64,000 nt of DNA, from positions 1,116,001 to 1,180,000 of the forward strand of contig NW_026570223.1 in NCBI RefSeq assembly GCF_019649055.1. The letters are read 5' to 3'. The notes below the pieces were generated by a model. The model did not search any database. It saw only the letters and a program-made list of their open reading frames with translations, and had not been told where the DNA came from. Both the position numbers and the translations under genes were made by a program. This DNA is from Paramacrobiotus metropolitanus (lineage: Eukaryota > Tardigrada > Eutardigrada > Parachela > Macrobiotidae). This document shows, one piece after another, positions 12,106 to 29,842 of the stretch. Numbering within the stretch: position 1 is the stretch's first letter; every line of letters begins with the position of its first letter.

Positions 12106-13669
12106 ATAAGTGCTCAGATTATAAGAGGACTGTAAAGGCTTATTCATTACAAAGGAAACATTGTTAAGCAGCTGCAGTATTAAACAATGTGTCAGCGACT
12201 GGCGCAAATGTTGTTAATTTCATGGTTTCCAGTAGATTACTTAGGCATTACTTACTTAGGCTGTAGATTACGTACTTAGGCATCGTTCTCAAGTCTTGTT
12301 TATTAGAACGCCGAAAATTCCACCTCGTTTTAAAGTCGAAACACATGTGTTATGATTGCGAGTAAGCTCAAACAAATCGTTACATGTTTTTGGCATTAGC
12401 GAACTTAAAAGTTTATACCTGTAAACAGAAGCTACCTGACGCACGATTGTACAGATACGCAGACGAATAGACGATTAGACGCGGCCATCAAAACAACACT
12501 ACAAAGCATTATTTATTCACCACTTTATATAGCAATACAATTATACAGGTGGGTCGCACTATTCAGCAACTAGTCCACTGAAAAGGTCATACCTAATTTT
12601 GTTCTGAATTTTTATGCGCTTTTGATAAGTTGTTTCTATGTATTTGCTGATGACCTTGGGTTGTTCAGTCCTTTCAGACTGACGTAGAATTACTGCAGAG
12701 AGATTCGTTCTCTGAGTCCAGTACACAAATTTTCCGTTGCACTAGTATGTACACAGAACTGACAGAAGCATGAGGAAATTATTGTTTTGTAAACATTTTC
12801 CTGTTCCACCAGTAGCGAAACGAACGTAGACTTAATGGATCGTATTGTATACGGAATTTAACAATTAGCGCCTCGGGTCCGGGGTTTATATTTTTTCAAT
12901 ATACGTATGGGTCCAACAGCAGCAGCAAATTCCCGCGCTGCTGATTTTGCTGCTGCTGTTTGCGCACTTTCGAGTATTTTACGTTTATTTATCGCGCCTC
13001 ACCGAGTCACCGCTATAATGACAGAATTTCAAAACAACAGTTGCATTGGTAATTTCGTGATTTGCAATGGAATGGTAACCGCCATAATCGTTGCTTCGCG
13101 CGGCATAAGTACTCTATGTACGAAGTACTGCACCACGTAAAAATGCATATGGGCGCGCGTTAAGCGTCCGGCAACAACAAGGCCACAATGCCGGACAGTT
13201 TACAGGACGCATTACCTGTGTCGCCTATGTTGTAGAGCTTTGCTTTTTGCTATTTTGATGTCTATCGCATCAACAAACAAAACCTTTTGCGAATGGGCGC
13301 CGTTTAAAAAGTGTCAGAATAATCGCGTGTTCGTGTTGCTGGTGCTACGGGCCTCCGAATAAAGGCTACGATGGCTTCCCGTCGCACGGCTCCCAACCGC
13401 CCCAGGGCGGCGTGGCGGTGTAAATCAGAAATTCATGACCACTCTGACTCAACACAGTCTACTCTCGCCTCTGATTTATTCTGCGGCTTCTGTCATAACA
13501 TTCAAGAACGGCTTTACAGTTTACTGTCGCAGTTGGCCAATTGATAAACCTGAACTATACATTTCTGACTCATTTACTCATTTCTGACTCCTCACTTCTG
13601 TCTTTAGGGTAATCTTGTTCACTTTTGTTGTGCTGGGCCTTCGCTGAGTGATTCCAGGTATCGTCGAGG
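12106..13669. other. intergenic; possible short upstream ORF
   Basis: No confident gene. There is a GC-rich, CAG-rich inverted segment at about 12918-12960 (GCAGCAGCAGCAAA and TTTGCTGCTGCTG arms). A 57-codon ORF at 13371-13544 starts with a basic MASRRTAPNRPRAAW stretch, has no recognisable domain, and could be an upstream ORF or non-coding. The leader of the BTB-Kelch gene probably lies in the last few hundred bases. Confidence 0.45.
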
Positions 13670-16245
13670 ATGCCAAACAATGGGACTGTTGATGAGATTG
13701 GGCACACTGGCTATCGTTCTCAACAAGATGAGAGGGCCATGCGTGTTGGGACGCATATCTTGGATCTGCGTCGGGAATGGCAGAACCTGCGCGCCTCGGG
13801 AATGCTGTGCGATGTGGAGCTGCGAGGTTCGGAAGCACACTCTACCGGGATTGCGTGCCATCGCAGCGTCCTCAGTGTGTACAGCGGGTATTTCCGCACC
13901 ATGTTCCAGTCGGGAATGAAGGAATCCAAACAGGAAGTTGTGCAGCTGCACAACATCTCCCACGCTATTCTATTCCAGTGAGTCTTCGGTTTTCGCTAGC
14001 GATTTGTTTTGTGAAATGCTTTTAGTTATGGCGATAGCTGCCACAACACAAAACGTTGATAAACTCGCAGGCTTACAGCTGCTGAGTGTTTGAATGTTGC
14101 TTTCGTCTGAGATTTTCCTGGTTTTTGTCACGACTCACGTAACGATTGATATATGGTGGAAGATCCACATGCTGTGAATTTTTAACACGATGGAAGTTTC
14201 GTTGTGTAGGTTGATCGACTATTGCTACATGACGGACATTATCGTCACCGACAGCAACGTGCAGTGCGTACTGATTGCGGCTTCGTTCCTCGACATTCCC
14301 GTTGTTGTGGACGCCTGTTGGAAATTCATGGAAGACAACATGGACGTCAAGAACTGCCTGATGCTGTACTGTTTTGCGGATTCCGATGCGCACAAGAATT
14401 CGGCGCTAGCCGACAAGGCCAGGGCTTTGACTCTCAAACATTTCGCACTGATCTCGCAAGGACCAGAATTCTTAGAAATGCCAAAGAATATCGTAGGCTG
14501 TACAGGGCTGTAAACTAAATTTCGTCCTTAATAATATTGTTGTTAAGTTTTGGAAATTAGAATACATATTATTATCATATTATTACTCTGTATATGACAA
14601 TACAAGTCATACAAGCTTCAGCTCTTATTGAACCAATCTGCTCGTCTTCTTATCATCATCCCAACTTCTGCTCATCGTATTAAGCTTAGACACCATTAAA
14701 AAAAAGGCATACAGGTCTAATTATATGAGATTCCTTATTAATTGGCAGGTTATCGATGTGGTTCGCTCCGATGACTTGTGCGTGGCGCACGAAGACGATG
14801 TCCTGCTCACCATTACTCGATGGCTGCAGCACGATTTCGAGAAGCGACGTTGGGAGTTTTGGGAGGTATTGCAGCAGATCCGACAGGCGTACCTCAGTCC
14901 ACAATGCAGTGACGATTTTCTGCTGGCGTGCGTTAACGGTTTCAAAGATTATCCTGGTGCCGAAGAAGCTCGGTCTTCGTCCGAACACCTGAAGCTCTTG
15001 CCGGGATACAGCAGCGGGGGATCCTCCTCCCGTCACACTGCAAGAAAATCTTATAGTAAGGTGGCAGTTCTGCCGCTTCTGGTTGAATCCATGCATACCG
15101 ATTACCGTCCCCTATCCGGAGATAATTATAGACATTCAGGTATATACTTAACCTTGCGTTGTAGGTTTCGAAAAGATCATCGTATGTGTCGGCGGTAATA
15201 GTCCGGAAGGTGGTCGGCGGGACAGCGTAGACTGTTTCAATCCACGAACTTCGAAATGGGGCACTTTCTCGAAACTTCCGTATTGCGTTAGCGGAGGTGG
15301 TTTGGCGGTTATTAAAAGCGATTTGTTCTTCTGTGGGGGAATCATCGGACGTCACGGCATACCGGTGACGCCGCGGACGATGCACTATAACAGCGCTCGT
15401 GCAGCTTGGAATGATGTGGCGCCGATGCAAATTGGGCGATATAATGCTGGTGTTGCGACTGTTGGCGGCCACATATACGTTGTGGGTGGTTATAGTTCGG
15501 ATTACCAAACGTTAGCCACAGTGGAGCGCTACAGTGTAGCCAGCAACGTGTGGACATACGTGGCATCCATACCGATGCCTTTGACGAAATGTACCGTGGT
15601 CAGTTTCGATAGCCAGCTGTATACTTTCGGAGGTCATACGTCGGATGATTATAATGGAGTCGATTATGCATTCTGTTACGATCCGAAAAGGGATGTATGG
15701 AGTGAACTGCCCAGGATGCCGACTGCACGGTACTGCGCTTCAGCCTGCGTCGGATCCGACGGATTGATTTATGTCATCGGTACTGCATGATCTGTACTGT
15801 GTCTAAAATTTCAAAATATTATGTATGTATGGAATAATATGTCGACTGCTTCATTTGCTTGTTAGGAGGATGTGGCTCTGCGAACCGTTTGAGTTGCACT
15901 GAGGCTTTTAATCCGAAGACCAGGCAATGGACAAAGCAATGTCAGTTATTACATGTGTGCTTGCGAATTTTGTAATGACGGTTATGGATGGAGCGCAGTT
16001 TGCACAGATGGTTTTTTGTTTCCGTAGGTGACATGAGTCGTCCAGTATATTCCGTTGGGGTTTGCTGCGTAGACGACAAAATTTATGCATTGGGCGGCGA
16101 TAGCGAAGCTAATAGTAAAAAATCGATTGAAGTTTACGATGTAACTTCGGACACATGGACGATCAGCGACAGCCAGTTGCCACATGAAAATTGGGCGTTT
16201 GGCTGTGGTGTTGTCGAAATCGACAAGCAGCGCAGCTGGGAGTGA
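13670..16245 (+). CDS. BTB-BACK-Kelch protein (KLHL-like, CUL3 substrate adaptor)
   Basis: Six exons: 13670-13977, 14210-14492, 14749-15055, 15165-15779, 15866-15940 and 16028-16245, giving 601 aa. The BTB domain spans about residues 20-130 (MLCDVELRG, CHRSVLSVYSGYFRTMF, QLIDYCYMTDIIV). The BACK region follows (VIDVVRSDDLCVAHED, TRWLQHDFEKRRWEF, RQAYLSP). Then comes a Kelch propeller from about residue 330, with repeated GG pairs and Tyr/Trp positions: VCVGGN, FFCGGI, YVVGGYSS, YTFGGHTS, YVIGGC and YALGGDSE. By family knowledge such proteins recruit substrates to Cullin-3 E3 ligases, with the propeller choosing the substrate. The substrate is unknown. Between BACK and Kelch is a Ser-rich linker (SSGGSSSRHTARKS). 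The 3' end is the TGA at 16243-16245. Confidence 0.92.
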
Positions 16246-16815
16246 CCCATTGTTGTTGTATTATTATGTTGTATATTACATATTGTTGTTGATATGCTCA
16301 ATAGTGGGAGATTTCAAATGGCCCACTACTGAGCATGACTGGCGTTGATCAAAAGTCTGTGGTCTTTGTTTAATAAGTTGCGGAGGAGAAATGCGATTTT
16401 CATAATGCTTGTCTTGGTTTGAAACATTGTTTGTCTTGGTTTTTGTGCACAGTCAGTTCTTGATCCTTGTGCTCATGCTGTTTTTGTCAGCTATGTGTAT
16501 GACTGTTACTACCGTCTGTGTTCAATGAGCCGCCTTAATATCGATGAAAATATGGGAAGGTTGTCTGCTTGCGTGAGCGGCACTATATACCTGACAGAGG
16601 CTCTGAAACTAATGCGAACACAATTTTCGGGAAGAGAAACATTAGGTTTGTGTCATTCTAGCAGTCCAGTCACTTCCCCTTTTTTAGTTCAAAAATGTTA
16701 ATAAATGATGCGGGAAATACAGTAGGAGCACATAAATTCCCTAATTCATTAGAACACAGCAGCAGTCTGCAGTACAGGAACGGAAATATTGTTTATGCCT
16801 AGGCCTCTGATTTTA
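16246..16815. other. intergenic between convergent genes
   Basis: Short convergent gap between the 3' ends of the BTB-Kelch gene (+) and the second lectin-like gene (-). The 3' UTRs of both are expected here. I see no further exon. Confidence 0.5.
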
Positions 16816-17501
16816 CTAGTCAATTAACTCAGTAACCACTATTCCGTCCGGTTGGTGGCCGAAAACGTCGACTTTCGACGGAGAACATCGAAAGGTCACC
16901 ACTAATCGCATAGGATCTTGCATGCCACATCCCGCCGCCTTCCGTTGGTTTGTAGTAAATGATAAAGCGCATGTTCTGTTGTTCAAACAGCCAAAGAATG
17001 ATGGTGTCGTTGCTGTATTGCTGCGAAAAAACACTAGATCGATATCCGGTTGGCAGAAAGCCGGGCTCAGCTGACACTGTCCTTTGGATTTGTCATATTT
17101 GTAACCCTCCATAAATTGCGCCGATTTAAGATCCATAAAAGGCTGAGCGTCATTTGGACATTCTAAGGTCACCGTGTCATTCTCAGGGACTTCTACCGTG
17201 CGTAAACGATTTTCTGACAGCGGCTTGACGGTTTTGGTGACACTGTAGACGCAGGAACTCATGCACACCTGGAAACAGATCTACTATACGAGAGAAGCTT
17301 ATTACTGTAATTTTTGATTTCGTAATGTCGGTTTTTGAAATATCTGTAGTGGAACCGTAAAATATATGCCCCGGGATGCAGATACTGCGAAAAATTAGTC
17401 GAATAGTTTGTACTTTTTATGATATTAAAGAAAAGTCGAAGTCAACTCCGGAAAACGCTTACCACAGCTGCAACCAGAATGCATAGTCTGTTACGTGCCA
17501 T
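16816..17501 (-). CDS. secreted SUEL-lectin-like domain protein, copy 2
   Basis: Two exons, 17463-17501 and 16816-17268, phase 0, 163 aa. Signal peptide MARNRLCILVAAV continues into VCMSSCVYS across the intron, exactly as in the paralog at 8913-9704. The domain shows VTLECPNDAQPFMDL, AQFMEGYKYD, GQCQLSPAFCQP, NNRTCALSFTT, AAGCGMQDP and MRLVVTFRCS, followed by a C-terminal DVFGHQPDG tail. Eight mature-chain cysteines match the SUEL disulfide pattern. By family it may bind galactose or rhamnose outside the cell. The typical carbohydrate-binding loop residues cannot be judged by eye, so sugar binding is inference. The copy is intact, unlike the uncertain C-terminus of copy 1. Confidence 0.83.
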
Positions 17502-23544
<6,043 letters not shown>

Positions 23545-25965
23545 CGCAGACTGGTTTTTACGTTTTGTTCTGTTCTTAAAGTGATGTTCGTTGATAGAGA
23601 ATTCGATGCTGGTCATCGACTGTTTTTGAGCAGGTGCTTTCTTAACTGGCATAAAACATACGTGATGATACGAGTTTCACCTAAAAGTATGCGCATCTTA
23701 GAGGTTTTTGTATACGTATATCATCACAAGATTATCGACCACAAAAAGAAACCAGAGAAACGGGTACGGAACAGTTGTCTCCTCGCCATCAGGCAGCAAT
23801 ATTGTGTTACCCGAAAATATAAGAACCCTGCGAACCCTAAATATACTGCGAAAGCTGTTGTGTTAAGTATTACACTGATTTCAATTCTAATTTGTAAATG
23901 GCTCAGATTTGGAAGTGAACGACGCTTTGTGATAATAAAAAGTGCCATAAAAAGCCCGCGACAGCGCAGTTCAGAAAGTATGTAGTATGTACTAGTACGT
24001 ATCACAATCTTTTTTACATTTTACCCATAAGCCATATTATATGAATATCATATAGATATGTACGTATAACAACTATTTTTGTACAGCATATCAACTTATG
24101 TTTTCAGGGTTACTACAGTTGTTTTCTGTACCTATCCATTGAATAGAGATACATAGGTAAAAGTCACTAATTACGTATACAATGCATTTTACTTACCAGC
24201 TTGTTACAGTGCAGTATACGTACTCGTACTGCTCCTTAATTTATACGAGTACTGTAATTGTTTATTGTACCATAATTTTTTTTAGCTAATATAATAGCTG
24301 TACAAGAAGGACTTCAGCTAAACTTGTTTAAATAATCTGAAGACGGAAGACCTGGTTATTACAAAATAATTTTACAATTTTACCAGAACCGTCGCAGCCG
24401 AAGTACCATAATTTCATACAGAGTTCAAGGTGCACACATTTGTGTTCGCGGTTGTCATATTTATATACAGAGTAAATTGCTCACTGCAGTGTACAGATAC
24501 TGCAGTGCGAAGTCGTATTCCTCCAGTTTTCAGGACAGTGTTGTGCTGACGTGACCACATCCCCGGCCACTACCAAAATCAATGGGCAGCTCATCAGTCC
24601 AGCTCGCCATGCCGCACAGTACAATAACAACGCAGTGCAATGTCTCAGGACCTTCGCACTGGGTTAAATATTTGACAACTAACAACAAGAAAACCGCGCA
24701 CCAAGTTTGCATAATTAACTGCGCTATAATTGGCCAGTGGTGCTAAAAAATATGCTGCTGTTATGTCCGGTAGTTTCTGTGACCTTTGGATCAACCAAAC
24801 AACACAATTCGCATAAAAGTTTAAACGAAGTGTTGACAATGCTTGTACAGTAAATAAGTATTGTACTACCAGTAGAAGTATGTCATTACCATTAGTACAG
24901 TACTACCTAACCGGTAGTACAACTGCACAGGACAGATCTACATCGTCGACTGCCGGATCGGCCGCGGTAAGAGGCAGAAGAAAGGAAATCCTGTACTCGT
25001 ACCAGAGTGGGCGCTACATTATCGCAGCCATTGACTTTGAAACAATGGGCCCATGGGGGCCGTCAGCTACCGCTATTGTCAAGGAAATCGGGAAACGTCT
25101 ACGTAATCAAACTGGAGAGGCTCGTTCCCATGAATTTCTCCGACAGCGACTGTCCCAGGAGATTCAGCGGGGAAATGCGGCTCCTGTTGTAGGAACAATG
25201 GACGGAGTTGAAAAGTTTAATTTAATGAGCTCTTTCTGTTGTGATAATAAAATCTTTTTCACAGTTTGGTTAACTTGTTAATGTTTTTTTGATTTGTATG
25301 CTGCAGCCATTTACAAAATAATAAAGCGTATAAACCGCACAGGAAACTTTGACACAGTCATAGACTCATACTTAGTTAGCACAGTCATACTTAGTACGTA
25401 CTGCACTATACTACCTACACTGCAGTGTCAGTGTCAGACTGCACTACTACTCTGTACATACACTACACGTACACTTGTACAATGCTTTGTACCGAACGGC
25501 GTACTTGGCAATTGGCATGGATTGTAGCGTACAAGGGGTCAACGACCAGTACCCAATAATTATTATGACGTGGTATGTAATTGTATGACGTTACCTAGAT
25601 TACAGTACTGGACACCGATGATCGATCAGAGGGGATTCAGAGCTTGCCCGCTGATTAGACCACTCCCACAATGACTTTGCACTGAAAATTAAATCATCAT
25701 AATTTTACTGATTTACCAGTTTTGCACAGCTTCTACGGTGCATCATTTTAATTTCTGCATAACTTTTGCGATGAGGAAGTAATTTACTAAGTTCTCATAA
25801 CGGCCTTTCTGTATTACTTCAGATTTAAACACGACAACATTTTTAACGGTGGGTAGTCGAGTTGCAGTTAGAAAGTCTGTCGATCCAAATTGGCGTCTTT
25901 TTTTAGAACCTGAACCACACTTGTCAGTTGGGTAAAGCAGCACACTGTGGATTTTTGCACTAAAA
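23545..25965. other. intergenic with retroelement remnant
   Basis: No intact host gene is seen between the amine oxidase and the first VIT-VWA copy. The region is rich in GTAC-containing short motifs (for example near 24229-24250 and 25380-25480). A protein-coding remnant of a retroelement is described at 24880-25203. Confidence 0.5.
24880..25281 (+). mobile_element. remnant of a retroelement-type ORF (C-terminal fragment)
   Basis: A 133-codon ORF contains AIDFETMGPWGPSA, VKEIGKRLRNQTGEARS, FLRQRLSQEIQRGNAA and VVGTM. From memory, this arrangement (FETxGxxGPxA, then TGxxRSxxFLRQRLSxxIQRGNAA) is what follows reverse transcriptase domains in transposon-derived proteins of several animals. No reverse transcriptase domain is seen upstream, so this is a dead 5'-truncated fragment or a captured exon. 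The similarity ends near 25203; the last 25 codons are probably read-through. Confidence 0.5.
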
Positions 25966-28610
25966 ATGGGAAAATCAAGTTGTGGATTATTTGTCGCCGA
26001 CTCAGATGTACCAATCCCCCTGACCAATATTCATTACGATGTGGACGTCAAAGGATTCGCTGGATCAATTACCATCCACCAGACATTCCAGAACGTGGAC
26101 CCCAACGATCTGGAATGCGTGTACGGATTCCCGATGAACGACCAAGCAGCTGTCACGGGCTTCATCGTAAAGATCGACGACCGCACTTTGACCAGTCAGT
26201 TCAAGAAGAAGGACGAAGCCTTCAAGGAGTACAACGCGGCGTTGCGACGCGGAGACGGCGCGTACCTTCTGGACCAGGCAGATCGTAGCGACGACACCTT
26301 CGTGCTGAGTGTGGGCAGACTGCCGCCCGGGAAGGAGTGCGTGGTCAGCATCAACTACGTCTGCACACTGGACAGCGTCAGCGAGACAAAGCAGCGACTC
26401 CTCATTCCCATGGCGCTCTTCCCGAGGTACGGTCCCAAACCGCGAAGCACAATTGGGATCGCTGCGCCGCCGGAGAAGTACGCTGCAATAGTGCCGTATA
26501 AAGCGACGCTGGCCGCCAGAATCGAAACGTTGGATAAATTGCGGTCTGTCTCGTCAGTGTCGCATCCGATTGCTGTCAGCATTATGGGAGATAAATGCGT
26601 CCAGGTAAATTTTAGTCTTTTATCCTGTTCAACGTCAGAATTACTTATTGCATGCTGTTTTAGTTTTACATCCTATAATACAATTAAAAATTGTATATGC
26701 GATTAAAATGGCTTGTTATTTATCTATGATTGTAATATTAGTTTTCCGATAAAGTAATTTTAACTATATATTTTTAATTATTTTTTAATATGATGCGCAC
26801 ATGCATTTGTTTTCTTTGGTAACCTCTGCGTGTCGTTGTTTAAACTCAGACACACTAAACCCTTCTCTAACTGAAATATCTTGGTTGCAGGTCACTTTCG
26901 GTACGCACCAGCAACCAACTGATCGGGATCTCATAATCGACATTGAGATTCAGAACAATCCCCAGCATCATGTCTTGGTGGAGCGCGTCGGCAGTAATCA
27001 GTTTGTTGGCATGTACTCATTTATTCCACAATTCGACAAGGACGGCCAGAAAGTTCAGAGTGAGTTAAGTTAATCTTCGTCGTGGACTGTTCCGGATCGA
27101 TGCAAGGAGATAGAATCGAAGACGCGAAACGAGCGATGCAGGTTTTTTTGCGAAGTATTCCGGAAGGATGTTATTTCAACTACTACCGGTTCGGTAGCAC
27201 CTTTGAATCCTTGTTTCCTGAGAGCCGACTTTACTCCGAAGGAACGTTTAAAGCAGCAGAGCGTTACGCTGATGGCACATCTGCAAATTTAGGAGGGACA
27301 GAAATTCTGGAACCACTGCGTAATATTTTTGCAGCCGCTCCTCTTCCCGGTTTCTCCCGGCAAATTTTTGTTTAGACTGATGGTGAAGTCAAGAACACCC
27401 AAGAAGTCATCGATCTGGTCAGGAAAAATGCATCGAATTCCAGAGTTTTCTCCTTTGGCATCGGCGACAGTTGCTGTCACTCATTGGTCAACGGAATCGC
27501 GTTAGCCGGCAACGGAAAATCAGAGTACTGCAAACACGGAGAAATTCTGGAGGATAAAATTGGCCGCCATCTAGAACGAGCGTTGCAGCCTGCCGTTGTG
27601 CAAGCCAGTGTTTTGTGGGAAGGATTAACGAACGTGCAGCAAGTGCCGTATGTGTTACCGCCCGTCTTCCGAGGTGACCGGCAGATCGCTTACGCATTTT
27701 CGAAGCTGGAATTCAAGAGCATCCAGAAGCCGTACTGCAACTGAAAGACAAGCCGGGAATAGTAACAGTTTTGCCATATCCAGCGGACAAGAACCAAGGT
27801 ATTGCTCAACTGGCGGCGAGAGCTTTGATTAAATATTTGGAAACCGCTCCCACTGAAACACCGTCATCCGTTAACATTGGATCGTTACAAAAGCGAAACG
27901 TGCGATTGCCTGTAACCAGGAAGCAAGGATCTGATAAGGATTATAAAAAGGCGATCACGGACATTTCTTTAAAATACGGCGTGATGTCCAAGTGCGTTTC
28001 GCTCCTGGCGATTGAAAAACGCGACGGTAGGCTTGGTACAGAGATGGAGCTTCGAGAAATTCCTGTCCAAGTGTCCACGCCCGTGTTTCATAAACCTGTG
28101 CCACAAGCGATGACCACTGCCGCCCCCAATCAGAATGCACGTTCCTTTGGTGCGAAGATGAACAACTTCGGTGCGCGCAATTTGTTCCGGGCCCAAGAAT
28201 CAGCTTTTTCCAGTTGTGCTCCTCGGGAACGTGCTCGGTTTTCCGCACAGACCCATGAACGAAAAGACACGGTTGTGCGCGTCCTGCAGATTAATATGAT
28301 GGAGGTTATTCAAAAGCCGGTTCTGAATCAGGTGTTGGATCTGCAGCAATGGAACGGCAGTTGGGAATTTTCGGGAAACTTGGAAAGCATTCTCGGCGTT
28401 ACCAAGCATACTGCAGAGAAGAAAGTCATGGGGTATCTGGATCCAGTTTTGCTGGCAACATTGCTGGTGGTGGCCTATCTGAATGCCAAGCATGCCGGTC
28501 AAAAGCATATTTGGCAAGCCATTGCTAACAAGGCGTTGACGTTTATCCGCACCCAGATTTCCTGTGAGCGAGAAATCAGTGTACTGAAAACTTTGCAGTC
28601 TCTGTTCTAA
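25966..28610 (+). pseudogene. VIT-VWA domain gene, copy 1 (disrupted)
   Basis: Exon 1 25966-26604 and exon 2 26891-28610, joined at phase 0. Exon 1 encodes a VIT domain (HYDVDVKGFAGSITIHQTF, VYGFPMNDQAAVTGF, LPPGKECVVSINYV). Exon 2 encodes a VWA domain with the MIDAS metal site DCSGSM and a C-terminal region ending LKTLQSLF. Relatives are VWA5A-like and inter-alpha-trypsin-inhibitor heavy-chain-like proteins. Three lesions appear against copy 2: a GTTAA duplication at 27064-27073 that shifts frame and stops translation just before MIDAS; an in-frame TAG at 27373-27375 where copy 2 has a Leu codon; and a 1-nt loss near 27705 followed by a 3-nt loss. The 3' part 27771-28610 is otherwise open. 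As written it can encode only the VIT half. Confidence 0.85.
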
Positions 28611-29842
28611 GATAGGTATCCCAGTACGAGAATTGCCTGCTTTTTATAGAATAGTTTTTAGTAAACTGCCTGCTTTGCAGTACATTTCCGCATGCATTTC
28701 CGTTTTTAATATTTCTGATGGTAACTGGTAAGCGAAGTATGCGTTTTTAATACCAAATTTCGAAATCAGTTTGCTTTTTTATAGAACAGTTTTTGGTCGA
28801 TTACATTTCTTTTCTAGTCTTCGATGTCGATAAATTAGCTAAGAGTTTTATTAAAGGTCGGAATACTGTGACAGCGACGCAAGAATAAGGTTGATTTGTT
28901 TGTGTAGTATCCTCTATTATATAATACTAGTACGTACTGTACTAGTATTTATATATACTAGTATGTACTGTACTAGTACTGTTCAGCGCAACGTGATGCG
29001 CTTCAGAGGCAATTAATATCTACATTTAAATATATCTGTATATCAGCTGAATTTCGTGTTTTGAATGTGCGCATTACTGTACAACTGCACAAGTACATGT
29101 ACATTATCCAATATAGGCTGTACAATACCATTTCTAGGTTCAAAATTCAAATATAATATGTGATTCTGAAAATGAGTTTAACGTGCTTAAACAGAAGCAG
29201 TTTACCGGCGGATAAAGCACGGTAAACGTCTGCACGAGTACAGCAGTGTTAATCCGGTCGAAAACACTTAGCATTGCATGCTGTATGATGGCTACTTCTA
29301 CAGTTAAAAAGAATATATATTATTTCGTGTCTGCCTGATTATCAAACTGCACTTTATTATCGTTATAAACAACTACTTTGTATTATCAAACGCTGCGGGC
29401 TAGAGTTTGTAGTGCAGCGTGCTACGCAGATAACAGTCATTAATATGTCGTCATAACTTTGCAAACAGATATCATTCGATAGTTGGCAACGTGACTCATG
29501 TTTACACGTGGATGGCGCAAAGGTTATGTCGCACTGAAAACAGCGCAGTGCCACGACTCGTGGCTTTGTTTTCAGTGCCACGAGGTAATTTTGGATGACT
29601 ACGGTTCACAAAGCGGTCATTTCTGTGTTATGTTCAAGCAGATTTTACGGAACCGGAATATGATAACTTGAGTATTGAGAAAGGAGCGACGCATATAAAA
29701 ACAGCAGCCCAGTTAATGCAGTTCAGTTAACACTACTCCCAAGTCTTCGATTGTGACTTTTCGATGAGAAAACTTTTGAATCTTCTAGTAGGGTAAGGCA
29801 TTCAACAGTGAATTTTTTGGATTTTTATTTTTTGCACTGAGA
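28611..29842. other. intergenic between tandem VIT-VWA copies
   Basis: No gene seen. Around 28920-28982 there is a quasi-palindromic stretch made of ACTAGTACGTACTGTACTAGT-type units. A TATA box for copy 2 lies at 29694-29700. Confidence 0.5.
29694..29700 (+). promoter_or_regulatory. probable TATA box of VIT-VWA copy 2
   Basis: TATAAAA lies about 150 bp before the ATG at 29843, with an initiator-like TTCAGTT near 29723, about 30 bp downstream of the TATA. The spacing fits a core promoter. No equivalent was obvious upstream of copy 1. Confidence 0.5.

Noticed and set aside
13371-13544. 57-codon ORF upstream of the BTB-Kelch gene with a basic start
   Set aside because: No domain, no splice link into the BTB exon in frame; kept only as a note.
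27082-27375. Considered a separate VWA-only gene
   Set aside because: It is the continuation of VIT-VWA copy 1 after a 5-bp duplication, as the alignment with copy 2 shows.
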